This document shows, piece by piece, positions 22,950 through 33,965 of a DNA stretch of 64,000 nucleotides (positions within the stretch are counted from its first letter, which is position 1; each line of letters begins with the position of its first letter). This DNA comes from Mycteria americana (taxonomy: Eukaryota > Chordata > Aves > Ciconiiformes > Ciconiidae): contig NC_134365.1 in the NCBI RefSeq assembly GCF_035582795.1, forward strand, positions 81,139,635 through 81,203,634, in the 5' to 3' direction. Both the position numbers and the translations under genes were made by a program. The notes under the pieces were generated by a model, which was given only the letters and a program-made list of their open reading frames with translations, did no database searches and was not told where the DNA came from.

Positions 22950-24898
22950 GCATAAAGAGAGAAGAGAAAAGCTTATATTGAACAAGTATGTGTGAAAAGC
23001 CTACCATGACCAATGAAAGATTATTTTAAGTGGTACACGTCCTGCTTAAAGTAGTAGATTGCAGAGAAATGGTCAGAAATATACGGTAAGACTATCTGGT
23101 CCAGCAGAGGCCATTAAGTTTCATGGCGATTTTTATTCATGGCCTGACTATTTTAGGAGAGGCATTTGTGTCTTCTGAAAGGTAAAGGTCCCTTTCACAG
23201 AGAGAGACTGAGGTGCAGGTTCACCAAGGCTGGTGACCTGCAAACAGAGTGAGCGGATTATGCCCCACTGATCCCAGAAATGAGCTGTACTCCCTGGTGT
23301 CTGTGGAAGTGGCAAAAAAGCAGAGCAACAGTGTCCCTGCTCACTTGACTTGGCACAAATCCATCACGTAAATAGACAAAGGAGGTGTTTCTTATAGCGA
23401 GAGGTGGAATGGGGAGTACTCTTTTCCACGATAGTAGCGTCTTCACTGATAAGGAGCCTAGCAGCCAAACCCTGTTCCCATCCAATCATTAGTAACATTG
23501 GTGTGAATATCCCTAATATCCCTGAATCTTTTTGTTTCTGGACGTAATTCTGGGAGGTAAGCGAGGTCTGGATTTGAAGGCAAAGGAAAGACCAGCACAG
23601 TGGAAGTAGTGGCAGCAAGCTGCGTGGGTGCTCCTCAGCGTGACTCCTCCTCAGCCCTTCCACAGTGAGGCCATTTTCATCAGGAGCTGGACATTGTATA
23701 GCTTGGAGAGCCTGTCCTGAACATGAACGCTGTCCCCACATGCCCTTGCCTCCTTAGTTACCTGCCCCATGAAGGGCAGCAGTTCCCTCTGTCAGCCGGA
23801 GCACAAGGTGGCACGACAACCTCCCCCCAAAACCTGCACAAGACTTTTTTATCAACGGCAGAGTTTTGATGTCGAAGGAGAAGTCTGGGGGAGGAGATAA
23901 ATGCCCTGACGCAGCTGAGATGTGGGGGGAGCCGGTTGCTTTCCAGCAGCGGAGCCTCGGGCTGTGTCGGGTGAACTGTCACTAGCTACGACGGCAGTCA
24001 GCTGCTGAGGGTCTCTATGCTCTGGAGAAAATCCTGGGAGAGGGTCGATGTCCCTACCTTGGTCAGGGGCCTCCCAGGCAGCAGGTGTGACACTTCAGTG
24101 CTCACCCTGTGGAGCCCGGCTGTTGAGCGGAGCCCGTCCTCCAGCGACCTGAAGGTTGTGCAGGTCTGTGGGTGACCCAAGGGGCAACTGAAGGGTTGCC
24201 ATGAGCAACTGACAGCAACACACAACACGGAACCTCTGCCCACAGCTGTGTCACGGGGAGGCCCTTGCTCAGCTCTGGCAAGGGACCCAGTCGCCTTGTC
24301 TTGGCCTTGGCACGTGCCAAATTTCTGATGCTCAGGAGTCCTCTGTTGACATGACCTGGGGGTTTGCAGGGCTGCGGGGGTTGCCAGAGGAGTCCAAGCC
24401 CTTTTCTTTTGAAACATGAATGGGTCAGCTTCCAGTCCCCCCTTTCTCCTTTTTCCATTCAAGGAGGTCCCCTTCTTTGCTTGCCAGACCCTTGCAGTCC
24501 TTGCTCCTCCTTCCCATCCCCTGTACAGACTTTGTCTTGCCTGGGCACTGATAACATAGCCTTCACGGCTCTGAGGCCCGGTAGTGACTGTCACCAAATT
24601 GGTGAGCACGAGGCAGAAAAAGAGCTTAGAACTGGCTTTAAAGGGCACTATGGCTCTGTTAGCTGCCAGACAGCTCACTACTACAGGTGGATAGTAGTTG
24701 AAGTTGGGGGCCCTCAGTGTTTACTTCTCTAAAGCAGCACAGAGCAGGCATCCAAGGTGGACTCTGCTTGCTGACTGTAAAACCACCCCTAATGCTAACA
24801 CAGTCAATAATGCGTCTGCTTTTTGGACGGTGTTTTTCACCTGCCTGGATGCTCGAGTGACCTCTGTGTTTCAGAGCAAGCACTGAAATACAGCTTCT
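22950..24898 (-). other. GPR19 unit A intron / upstream sequence
   Basis: Non-coding sequence upstream of the coding exon, present in A and C and partly in B. It has candidate minus-strand donors (for example GCAG/GTAACT at about 23758), so short alternative 5' exons are possible but unproven. A 226-codon minus-strand open frame (24678-23998) changes at about the neutral rate between copies, so I do not call it a gene. The empty target site of the unit B provirus (CTCTG) is at 24020-24024. Confidence 0.6.
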
Positions 24899-25997
24899 GG
24901 GACCTAACAGTGTTGTTACCTCATCCTCATGATAGGAGCAGACCTACATGCCTGATGAAGCAAGCCAAATTTGCCTCCAGAGTAAATGCTTCAAGCTGGT
25001 GGACCCAAGGTATACCTGCCCACAAGGCATGTAGAGGTGCCTACCCCCTTGTTCAGCTGGGATATAGGGCCGGCCCAGCTGCCCTATCAGCCCAACAGCT
25101 CCCACCACCCTCCCCTGCCCCGCAGCCTTGCGCCCCGTGCCGGCGGAGCCGAAGGCAAGCCTCTGCAGGGCCAGCGTGTGGGTGCCTGTGTCCCCCACGC
25201 ATATGCGCCAGTGCCCCTTTCTCGCGAGCACATCACCATCATGGGGCGCAGGGGAGTGCAGAGGAGCCCCTGCCTCTTGCCGCTGTTCCCCAGCCGGCAC
25301 AGGCGGTGCCGTTCCCCTTCCCACCAGGACCGAAACCCCGGCCGGTCCCGTTGGCTTGTTTTCTCACTGTGCTGGCAGAGAAATAGCAGCAGGAGCCAGC
25401 TCCACCTGCAGCCACAGCTCCCTGCCAGCTTGTCTCCTCTGGGACGCCTCTTAGGGACCTATTGAAACATGCACGTGTGGAGGATGCCGTCAGGCGAGCG
25501 TGTGACTGCAGAGCTGGTTTTCCTGCTCCTGTTTGGGAAAACCCACAATTTGCTGCAGGTGCCAGAGGCGTACCTCAGAAGAAGGGACTCAGGCCAGGAG
25601 ACACGCTGAATTTAATACATGAGGAGTCCCCGTGTGCCTGGTACAGCCGTGGCCCCTTTTGATCAGCAGGTCTTCTCCCAGGTGGTGCCCAGCCCTGGCT
25701 TCTGGGTGGGTGCAGCAGGCTGGCTGTAGAAGTAGCTGGAGAGGAGGCGAGCAGGGCAAGCCCAAGGGGAGGACTTTTCTCAGGCAGTTTGGACCACCAG
25801 ACCTCTGGAGAGGTGCAACAACAAAGATGCCAAAGCATTCGGTGCTGGCCTGATGCTGACCCTAGCGGGGCAGTGGGAATGTTACCAGCCATGTCAGTGG
25901 GCTCAGAGTGATGCCAGCATTGCCCACGCCTGGACATCTTCCCCGTGGGGTCTGAACAAGCAGGAAAAGCCCCGGGCAAAAGTACTTGTAAGGACAT
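24899..25997. other. Block X, GC-rich sequence of unit A
   Basis: About 1.1 kb, clearly GC-richer than its surroundings (densest about 25070-25420), present in A and B (35375-36473) and missing from C. Open frames run on both strands as expected for GC-rich DNA. Proline- and arginine-rich translations show no known domain. It could be a former upstream or regulatory part of GPR19. Confidence 0.55.
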
Positions 25998-27196
25998 TGT
26001 GCAATAATTGCTGGAGGTGACTTAGAAATTATACTTATATTCACACTTTTAGGTAAGGCAGAGCTTTACCTAAGAAGCTTCCTGGGTGGCGTGCGGCTGA
26101 CATGCAAGGAATCCATTCCATGGAATTTCCCCAGGCCTGCAACCTTAGATGTGGGCAACGCCAGGGGAACTTGGTGTGCTGGCTCTAAGAGGAACTGCTC
26201 GGAGGGTGGAGCGGTGTGGAGATACCACGGTCAGGCTCTGTGATAATATGGGAACTTGAAGGTACCACGGAACCGATAAACTGCATATTTGCTACTCTGG
26301 GCCAACAGCCTGTCATGTTTTTGACAAAATGCTGTCCTTTTGGTGATCTTTGCTCATTATAACATCATTATAATACCAAAACACACGTCCATTCCAAAAG
26401 CTACCCGCCTCCAAGGTGCGACCACCCCTCACTGAGCTTGCACTTTGAATTTTCCTAGTTTATACCTTCAAAAGAGAAGCGAGAAAAACTTTACACCAAT
26501 CCTAACAAAGGTATGTATGACTAGAGTCACTCAAGCTCCACCTGAAAGGTGAAAAATAGTATAAAATAGCTTGAAAGAGAGAGAATGTTAGGGAAGACAC
26601 CATCGCGTACCACTCTGACTTCTGGGATCAGTCGATGGGCTGAGCCTCTCTTCCGCCCCATCGGGATGCCTTTGGGTAAGATTCGAACACTTGGTTATAC
26701 CAAGTGCCTCCCCGGAAAACTTAGAAATCTCTATAGAGTCGCTTTATTATCTTTTAACGCGTTTGTAGCCGGCGGTGTTACTCATACTCTTGGTATTTGC
26801 ATGTGCTTTACAGACAGTGAATTTATCACCGGTAATCCAAAAGAACCTGTGTGTCTGTTGCTCTAATAAACTGCACTCTTCATTAATCTAGCCGTGGTAG
26901 TTCTCACTGAACGCGACCAGACTCTTTAAGTGTGGCCATGGTAGTTCATGCAACAGAACTAGACTGGGGGTGCATCGCGTTATTTGTGAATCTGTAATCG
27001 TGAAAGTTCAGTACACTGAACGCAACTGGCCTTATAATGTTGTCAAATTAACGCTGTCGCCTTAATCAACTTTGTGAAGCTGTTTCAGTGAAAGCCCGGA
27101 GAGGGCTCTGACAGGCAAACGTTGACTCTGATGGGTGGCTACATATACAGTCCTTAGAAAATAAACCATTGACCAAGACTAAGTCTGGGACTAAGA
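25998..27196 (+). mobile_element. LTR-like spacer between units A and B
   Basis: This 1.2 kb sequence is not repeated elsewhere in the window. It begins TGTGCAATAATTGC directly after unit A. It has a TATAAAA box at 26560-26566 and an AATAAA at 26865-26870, about 300 bases apart, the spacing expected for a plus-strand LTR promoter and R region. I could not find a convincing CA end or target duplication, so the boundaries are uncertain. It could be a solo LTR altered by the rearrangement. No coding sequence. Confidence 0.45.
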
Positions 27197-27953
27197 CTGA
27201 TACCAGAAATGAGCTGTACTCCCTGGTGTCTGTGGAAGTGGCAAAAAAGCAGAGCAATAGTGTCCCTGCTCACTTGACTTGGCACAAATCCATCACGTAG
27301 ATAGACAAAGGAGGTGTTTCTTATAGCGAGAGGTGGAATGGGGAGTACTCTTTTCCACGATAGTAGCGTCTTCACTGATAAGGAGCCTGGCAGCCAAACC
27401 CTGTTCCCATCCAATCATTAGTAACATTGGTGTGAATATCCCTAATATCCCTGAATCTTTTTGTTTCTGGACGTAATTCTGGGAGGTAAGCAAGGTCTGG
27501 ATTTGAAGGCAAACGAAAGACCAGCACCGTGGAAGTAGTGGCAGCAAGCTGCGTGGGTGCTCCTCAGCGTGACTCCTCCTCAGCCCTTCCACAGTGAGGC
27601 CATTTTCATCAGGAGCTGGACATTGTATAGCTTGGAGAGCCTGTCCTGAACATGAACGCTGTCCCCACACGCCCTTGCCTCCTTAGTTACCTGCCCCATG
27701 AAGGGCAGCAGTTCCCTCTGTCAGCCGGAGCACAAGGTGGCACGACAACCTCCCCCCAAAACCTGCACAAGACTTTTTTATCAACGGCAGAGTTTTGATG
27801 TAGAAGGAGAAGTCTGGGGGAGGACGTAAATGCCCTGACGCAGCTGAGATGTGGGGGGAGCCGGTTGCTTTCCAGCAGCGGAGCCTCGGGCTGTGTCGGG
27901 TGAACTGTCACTAGCTACGACTGCAGTCAGCTGCTGAGGGTCTCTATGCTCTG
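27197..27953 (-). repeat. GPR19 duplication unit B, left part
   Basis: Matches unit A 23268-24024 and the corresponding part of unit C. It starts about 320 bases upstream of where the GPR19 coding exon would begin, so unit B has no receptor coding sequence. It ends at CTCTG (27949-27953), the left target-site copy of the inserted provirus. B shares single-base differences with C against A, such as at the sites matching A 23355 and 23458. Confidence 0.93.
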
Positions 27954-28713
27954 TGTGACAGGCGCGCTCCCCCCGCCCCCGCCCTGCTCTCCGATAAACG
28001 TCGGGGCTTTTCACATGGCGATCACCGGCTTTTCGCGCCTCATTTTTGCGCCTTTTGTGCTCTGCCGTGCCCCCAGGCATGTACAGACCTCGGCAGGGGG
28101 AGCAGGAGAAGCGGGAGCCCTTGGTCACCGGACGGGGTCCACAGCCAGTCATGCGCCGTGGATCGCAGAAGCTTCTAGATCATGAGCAATTCTGACCACA
28201 GCTCAGATCCCACCCAGGGTATAAATGAGGCGCCGCCGGAGACCTCCTTTGAGTGCGGTCTTCTCGGAGCAGCGGGCCTGTGTTCGGGAACTCTGCCCTC
28301 GGGTTGGGACGCTGCCTGAGGGAACTTCCCGGGATTGAGTGCCCTCACCTCCTGTGGTGAGTGGTTTCTTCTGGATATATCCTTGAGTGAGCCCTCACAC
28401 CCTCTCCCCCCCCGGGGTTATATCTTCCGGCTACTCACGAGAGAGAGAGAGAGAGAGCGCGAGCGTTTCCCCTTTGGTGAGTGAGTGTGTGTGCCCACCG
28501 TGGATCGTCATTCCTGTGTGTATTGCCGTGTAGTAACAACACCCTGACTGACACCTCGAACCTGTTATGTGCTAAATGTTATCGGAGTGCTGATTGATTT
28601 CAGTTTACCTCTGTACCTCATTGGTTTCTGTCTGTGTGTTTTAGCTGTTTTGTAGAATGAAGTTGTTTGAACTTGTCCCTTGGTTGAGTTAGTTTTAGTG
28701 TACCTGCATGACA
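27954..28713 (+). repeat. 5' LTR of the provirus
   Basis: About 760 bases from TGTGACAGG to CATGACA. A TATAAAT box lies at 28220-28226. The part from 28215 on (R/U5) matches the 3' LTR. The 260 bases before it, which should be U3, have no counterpart in the 3' LTR and are rich in CpG (27961-28060 especially). It contains a GA microsatellite at about 28439-28459. Confidence 0.85.
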
Positions 28714-28721
28714 TTTATAAT

Positions 28722-28739
28722 TGGCGCAGCGGGCAGGGT
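28722..28739 (+). other. Candidate primer binding site
   Basis: Nine bases after the 5' LTR the sequence TGGCGCAGCGGGCAGGG begins with the TGG that pairs with a tRNA CCA end. I could not assign it to a particular tRNA. Confidence 0.45.
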
Positions 28740-28799
28740 ATCCATGGAGGGATTGTTACGGAGGCGCGGTTGTGACCCTTCTCCCTTAGGAGTGGAAAG

Positions 28800-29750
28800 G
28801 GTGAAGGAGAAATGGCGTGAACCCGAATCTGTTGTAGAAAGGGTAGAGAAATGCCGTGGAAGCAAGTGAGATGGCAGAGGAAAGGGACCTTGCGTGCCAT
28901 ACAGGGTGCCTGCTTGATGCAAGTGCAGGACCAGTACAGGTATTTTAGACAGGTGAAAGAGGAGAATTCTGAGAGTCAACTAGAGATGGAATGCTTAAAA
29001 GCGGAGTTACGACGAGAGAGAGAGAGAACACATTTACTAGAACGAAAGATCGAGATTATGTTAACCCAAGTGAAAAAGTCCCCCAGTGTTGTCCAAATTC
29101 GGAAGTTGATTGCGGGAACAGATCCCGGGGATTGGGATGGGGACATCTGGGGAGATTCTGATGAAGCTAGCATCGATGAAATGGAGGAGGTAGAGGAAAG
29201 GGATGTAAGACCTCTTAAGACCTCTTATCAAAATGGAGAGGCTTACGAACTCACGGGGTGGGAATTCCCAAACTACTGTCCATACCACCCCAGGGACAGG
29301 ACCTGAGCTTAGTGATTTGCAAGTTAAATTTTCACGCAAACGGGGCGAGATGGAGACAGAATATCTGTGACGTGTTTCGCTTACTGGAGGAGATTGGATA
29401 TTATTGAGTGATGATGAGGCTCGAGGGTTTTGGGCACCCGGTGTGTTTCTAAGTGACAGGCCAGCTGGCAACCAGCCTATAACTTCTTGGGTGGCTTACT
29501 GGGCTGGCAGTATAGACCCCAGAGAGCGAGGGGAGCCTATTGCCATTTGGATAAGGGGATTGTTGGAATTGGCAGCAGGAGTACAAAAGGCTGCTTGCAT
29601 ACAGGCAATGTATGAGAGGGGGCAGCAAGGCATACCAATGGCTGCACCGGTAGATCCTGCCCACCTCAGGCCCCTCATTAAGGGTTTACCAGATGCTTTA
29701 TAAATACATGTCCAGTCCCTTCAAGAGAGAATTCAGATGGCCATAGAATG
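28800..29750 (+). pseudogene. Provirus gag-like remnant
   Basis: Two open segments in different frames. 28851-29306 encodes a highly charged coiled-coil segment (LECLKAEL-type heptads, RRERERTHLLERKIE) followed by an acidic stretch. 29404-29703 encodes a capsid-like piece (ITSWVAYWAG, GLLELAAGVQKAA, HLRPLIKGLPDAL). A frameshift or deletion and stop codons lie between and after them. No zinc knuckle was recognised. Gag would form the virion core; this copy cannot do so. Confidence 0.6.
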
Positions 29751-30300
29751 CAATTGACAGAACCCCCTCAATCTGCTTGCACATGTGCTGATGTGGGCTG
29801 AAACACTGCATAGTATAGTCACCCACGGGCGTGAAATGGGGTGGACGGATCTAGGTGGTGGTGCAGATGGGAGCAGAAGGGTCCAGCAAGCCAGCCGCGA
29901 GCCTAGTCCTGGATGGCCCCCCCTCCAAGGGAGCCTGAACCCTTCTGAAGCAAGTCGGATCAAGCTGGTGGACCAGAGTGGAATGGTTTGTGGTGGAAGG
30001 CATTAGCGTTGGGGGTACTTCGAGCGCTGTTACATGGGCAGGCCACCGAGCATATACAGAAGCTAGTGGAATTACTGGAGGGAAAGACCAGGAACATAAA
30101 GGAGATGCCAGCAACTGCCCCTGCCCCCCCAACCCCCAAGTGGGAGGCAGAACCTTAACCCTTTCGCATCTTTGCGAGGGGAATTAAATGAACTAAAAAA
30201 CTAAAAGTCGTGGTTTGGGGTTCAGGCCACTCAACCCACTTGGGAAGTTCCTGTCAATGGTCCGCTGCTAAGGAACCCTATATACATATTCCCATTGGGC

Positions 30301-30935
30301 CAAAGCGGTAAGTTTAGAGTTTTTGGTCCACACAGGAGCCCAAATGAGTGTTCTAAAGAAGCAGCAAGCCGACGAGCTCAGAATCAAACCATCGAGAAAA
30401 GCCATCAATATACTTGGGGTAACGGGTGCAGCAGAGAGGTGTCCTTTAGCTCAAACCCAGTTTTGGCTGCCTGGGGAGAAGCGGATGACAGCTGTGGAAG
30501 TTGTTCTGAGCCCTTATAAGGGAAACATATTGGGGTTTGATATTTTAGCAGGTAAGTGGTGGCGGCTGCCCAATGGCAGCCTGTGGAGTTTCGGAAGCCG
30601 CGGGGTAGGAGCTGCTCGCATTAGGACCTTGCAGTCCGCTCCTGCTCTGCCACCATCCAAAGTAACCTGTGTTTCCCAATATCCCTTGCCAAGTGCAGCG
30701 AAACAGGGTATCACGGAAGTCATCAATGATTTTGAAAAAAGGCAAATAATCAGCTGCACCCATTCTCCCTGTAACTCCCCGGTCTGGCTGGTTTGCAAGC
30801 CCGACGGGCGGTGGCGACTAACTATTAATTATTGGAAATTGTATAGTAATACCCCACCACTAATGGCTGCCGTCCCAAACATAACCTTGGTGGTGACTGC
30901 AATACAAGCAGCAGCCCATCCGTGCTTTTTGCAAC
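30301..30935 (+). pseudogene. Provirus protease and N-terminal RT remnant
   Basis: An open frame from 30323 begins at a retroviral aspartic protease active-site motif reading VHTGAQ, with His where the catalytic Asp is expected. It continues to the flap-side motif ILGFDIL. It then runs into the reverse transcriptase fingers (YPLPSAAKQGI, SPCNSPVWLVCKPDGRWR, LTINYWKLY). The RT stops near the AAHPCF segment, before the catalytic Asp motifs. The rest of RT is deleted, and sequence continues with RNase H. Confidence 0.8.
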
Positions 30936-32032
30936 TTACAAGGGTGCCACCAAGTGGATATGCCAATGGGAATCCAACCAGTGGGAAGTGAGTCGCTCTA
31001 GAGTCTGAAGGGCTGAAGACTGGCAGAGGCTATTGGAAGCAGGCAGGTCACATCCCTTGAGAGTGGGTTGGGTGAAAGGGCATGAGAAGGGTGGAACTCC
31101 AGCTGCTAAGTGGAACCAACCGGCTGACCAGTTAGCTCAAATCAGGGTGCTTGATGACGTATGGGAAGAGTGGGAATGGCTAGCTGAGCGGCTACACATC
31201 AAATGAGGCCAGTCTGGGAAGGCGGATCTGTATTATGAGTGCCGGTCTCGGGGGTGGCCAGCGTCTATGGCAACATGTGAAGCAGTCCTCACAGCCTGCC
31301 CACAATGCCGAATAAGGCTTAAAGCTGACCACCCGAACCAAGCCCCAGCCCAGCACATCAGACAGCGCAAAGCCCTTTGGAGCACTTGGCAGGTTGACTA
31401 TGTCGGGCCATTAAACCCATCCCGTGGAAAGAAGTTCATCCTGGTAGGAGTGGAAGTGGTTTCGGGGCTGTCGGCGGCTACAGCTGTCAGCGCTGGCACC
31501 GGGGACCAGATGGTGTGAGTGTGTGAATGGTTCAGTGTTTTACCCACCCCTGAGTGCATTCAAACTGATAATGGGTCGCATTTTTATGGCCACTGTGGTG
31601 CAAGACTGGGCTTGAGGGGAAGGCATCAAATGGGTGTTCCATACACCATACTATCCTCAGGCTAACTGTATAGTTGAATGAACCAATGGTTTGATTAAAA
31701 GACAGGCTGATGTCTCACGCCACAGCTGGGACATGCGATTACCACAGGCGGTCTTTATTGTTAAGAACTGCTGGGGAAGTTATGGAAACCCCAAAATTCA
31801 AGTGTTTTGTCCTACGGGACCATTAACGGGTGACAACCCTATACTGGATGATAAAAGGGACCAGTTCCCTCTATGGACGTACGTGGGCCAACCTGTAATG
31901 GTAAAACTACCTCAAACTGGTACTGTACCCATGACATTGGCAAAACCCAGAGGCTTATATGCCTGGGAAGCTCTGGACGGGAGCGGAAAAACCTACTGTA
32001 TTAGTGCTCGGTGGATAATCCCTAACTTCTAA
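30936..32032 (+). pseudogene. Provirus RNase H and integrase remnant
   Basis: The RNase H C-terminal part has WVKGHEKGG and an N..ADQLA motif at about 31065-31140. It ends at TGA 31204-31206, inside the joined pol frame. Integrase follows: the CC half of the zinc motif (CPQC near 31297), first catalytic Asp in WQVDYVGPL (about 31390), second in TDNGSHF (about 31566), and the Glu codon at 31676-31678. A TGA stop directly follows that Glu (31679-31681). The C-terminal part is open from 31691 to the natural-looking TAA at 32030-32032. Frames differ between parts. Confidence 0.85.
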
Positions 32033-32093
32033 CCCTGAAAGCCCAGTCCCAGGGGACTGAGGCCCATTTTTTTTCGTAGTCTCTTACAGGACA

Positions 32094-33944
32094 ATGGAGG
32101 GATGGACCATTCTGTTGCTCCTGCTGGTGGCAACAGCAACTAATGCAGATGACTCGGACCTGGATGGCAACATAGTGGCAAAGATGATGTAGGATTTGCG
32201 CAGATGATGAACCTAACAAAGGTAACAGTCTGTTTACCCACTCCCAGGTCAGCGGAGGACCCTTTACACATTTTCATACAGGACATCAACATATCACTAG
32301 CCCTTGAATTAACATGGGGTCAATAGAACAATTATAGCTGGAAGTTCTGGGAAAGCATAGGGGACGTAGGCTATACCCATATCATTTATAGCTGGTCACC
32401 GTGCACGGTAAATGCTAGTTTGGTATGAGATGCCAAATGCAATTACTGTCTCTTAACTGACCCATAAAGCCACGGGGTGGAGCGTTGACAGCACTACACC
32501 CTGTCCCGAAGTTCCATGGGGAACCACTAATTGTGGCTCTCTGTGGGGTGTTGACGATTGCTCACTAGTGTATACCAAGCCACTGAATGCTTCTTGGTGT
32601 ATCAAACATCCTGACAGAGACAGTAACGAATGCCCTAGCACATGCAATAACAACTCATTCGACTGCCTACTCAATTGCACATGGGCCAGATACAGCTATG
32701 CACCTAGTTGGTATGGGGGAAAAGATAAGGCACACCCAACAGGGGAATCTCCACTCTGGGACTGCCAAATGGAAATTGGTTGTAAGATATAGATAAGATG
32801 CCCCTGTTGTGGCTGTATCTACCAGCCCAAGAAGCCTTGGCTGCTTATGCAGCAATACCAGCTATTCACATCCCTCTGTCCTAAATTGCCATAAAAGAGA
32901 CTATTGTCGCCCCCTCTTCACCACTCCAGGTTTGTGCCGAACATCTTTCGTCTCTGCACCCTGCTGATTTAGTGTTGGGCATGCTCTGATGGCCACCTAT
33001 ATTCCCAGCTATACCCAACTATCCCAAAACTGGCCTTCATGTTATCTGTGCTTTCCCTGTGTCCTATCTACCGGGAAGGGCCCGTACCACAGCAATGATG
33101 GGATCGTGTGCCAAGGGATGTACAGAAGGGGTGGAAAAATGCTCCAGCAAGGACTGGGTGGTGGTCAGAGTCAATCTTTGGAATGGGGATTGCTCCAGTG
33201 TGAAACAGACACTCTATTCTGGAGCTGAGCCTACAGCTAGAGGCGCTAATAAACTCTACGCATGACAGCATAGGCTTCTTAAACCATCAATTAGAAGAAA
33301 ACGGCAACATTACCATTCAAAACCATGCCATGTTAGACTTAATCCTATAGAAGGAGAAAGGTGTATGCGGGAGGCTGAATGTATCGCTAGACGACTGTTG
33401 TGTCCACATCCCAAAAGTTTCGGTGCCACTACAAGAATAGATGAATAAGATGAAGAAGATAGCTAAAGACACAAGAGAAATCACTACTGCACTAGGGACT
33501 AATTGGTCGGGGAAAGTTTTTAATGTGTTTGGGTTTTCCATGTCGGGGTGGCTAACTAGCCTACTTCAGTCTTTGATGATGATCATAATTGTGATTGCTG
33601 TAATTTGTATTGTTGTAAGCTGCATTAAGAGCACCATAACGAAATCTGTATCCACCCTGAAGTACACTCCCTTAAAACCTGCCCCTGAAACTAACGCTAC
33701 CCTGAATCCCACTTATGACACTGACATGCCCCTAAAACCGACCCATGCAATAGACATTCCCCTCCCCAAACCCTGTCCGTGTGTTAGATGTCCCAACACA
33801 ACCCCAGGATGGTGCTCATGTGTTCGCCCGTTGCTATCGTTAATTGTTGCTATAATGTTGGATATTGATACATGGTTGATAGTTTATTGTGGGATTACCT
33901 GGTTGGTCACTAATGATGCCTGGCAACAGCTGAAAGATGCTTAA
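32094..33944 (+). pseudogene. Provirus env remnant
   Basis: It begins with ATG at 32094, about 60 bases after the integrase stop, and a hydrophobic signal-peptide-like start (WTILLLLLVATATNA). It meets a TAG near 32190 and several later stops. The surface-unit region holds many Asn sequons and Cys residues. A TM-subunit region has a KEKGVC...DDCC cysteine motif after a TAG near 33349. From 33441 to 33944 a 167-codon frame stays open. It has a membrane span (SLMMIIIVIAVICIVVSCI) and a proline-rich tail. The protein would be the virion envelope glycoprotein; this copy cannot give a full-length one. Confidence 0.75.
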
Positions 33945-33965
33945 AGAATGATGATCCACAGTGGG

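Larger units (their letters stand above)
21323..25997 (-). repeat. GPR19 duplication unit A
   Basis: The segment from 21323 to 24898 matches unit C (36480-40316) at about 98 percent by eye. The part from 23268 to 25997 matches unit B (27197-27953 plus 34501-36473). It includes the GPR19 coding exon, its splice acceptor, intron sequence and a GC-rich block X (24899-25997). Because the intron sequence is included, this is a DNA-level duplication, not a retrocopy. At many sites where the three units can be compared, B and C agree against A (for example near 23355, 24411, 24487 and 24604). Confidence 0.93.

Noticed and set aside
23998-24678. 226-codon minus-strand open frame, also open in unit C (39416-40096)
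   Set aside because: It changes about ten residues between copies, including non-conservative ones, at a higher rate than GPR19; it is broken in B, and has no domain. It looks like neutral sequence.
24823-25386. 187-codon plus-strand open frame shared by A and B (35299-35862)
   Set aside because: It lies in GC-rich block X, is open in several frames at once, is proline-rich, has no domain, and its copies are alike only because the DNA is duplicated.
25995-27150. ACAT as target duplication of the spacer LTR (25994 and about 27132)
   Set aside because: It would make the element end in CT, not CA, and a four-base match is easy by chance.
28722-28739. Naming the tRNA primer of the provirus
   Set aside because: The 18 bases start with TGG but do not match a primer tRNA end I can recall with confidence.
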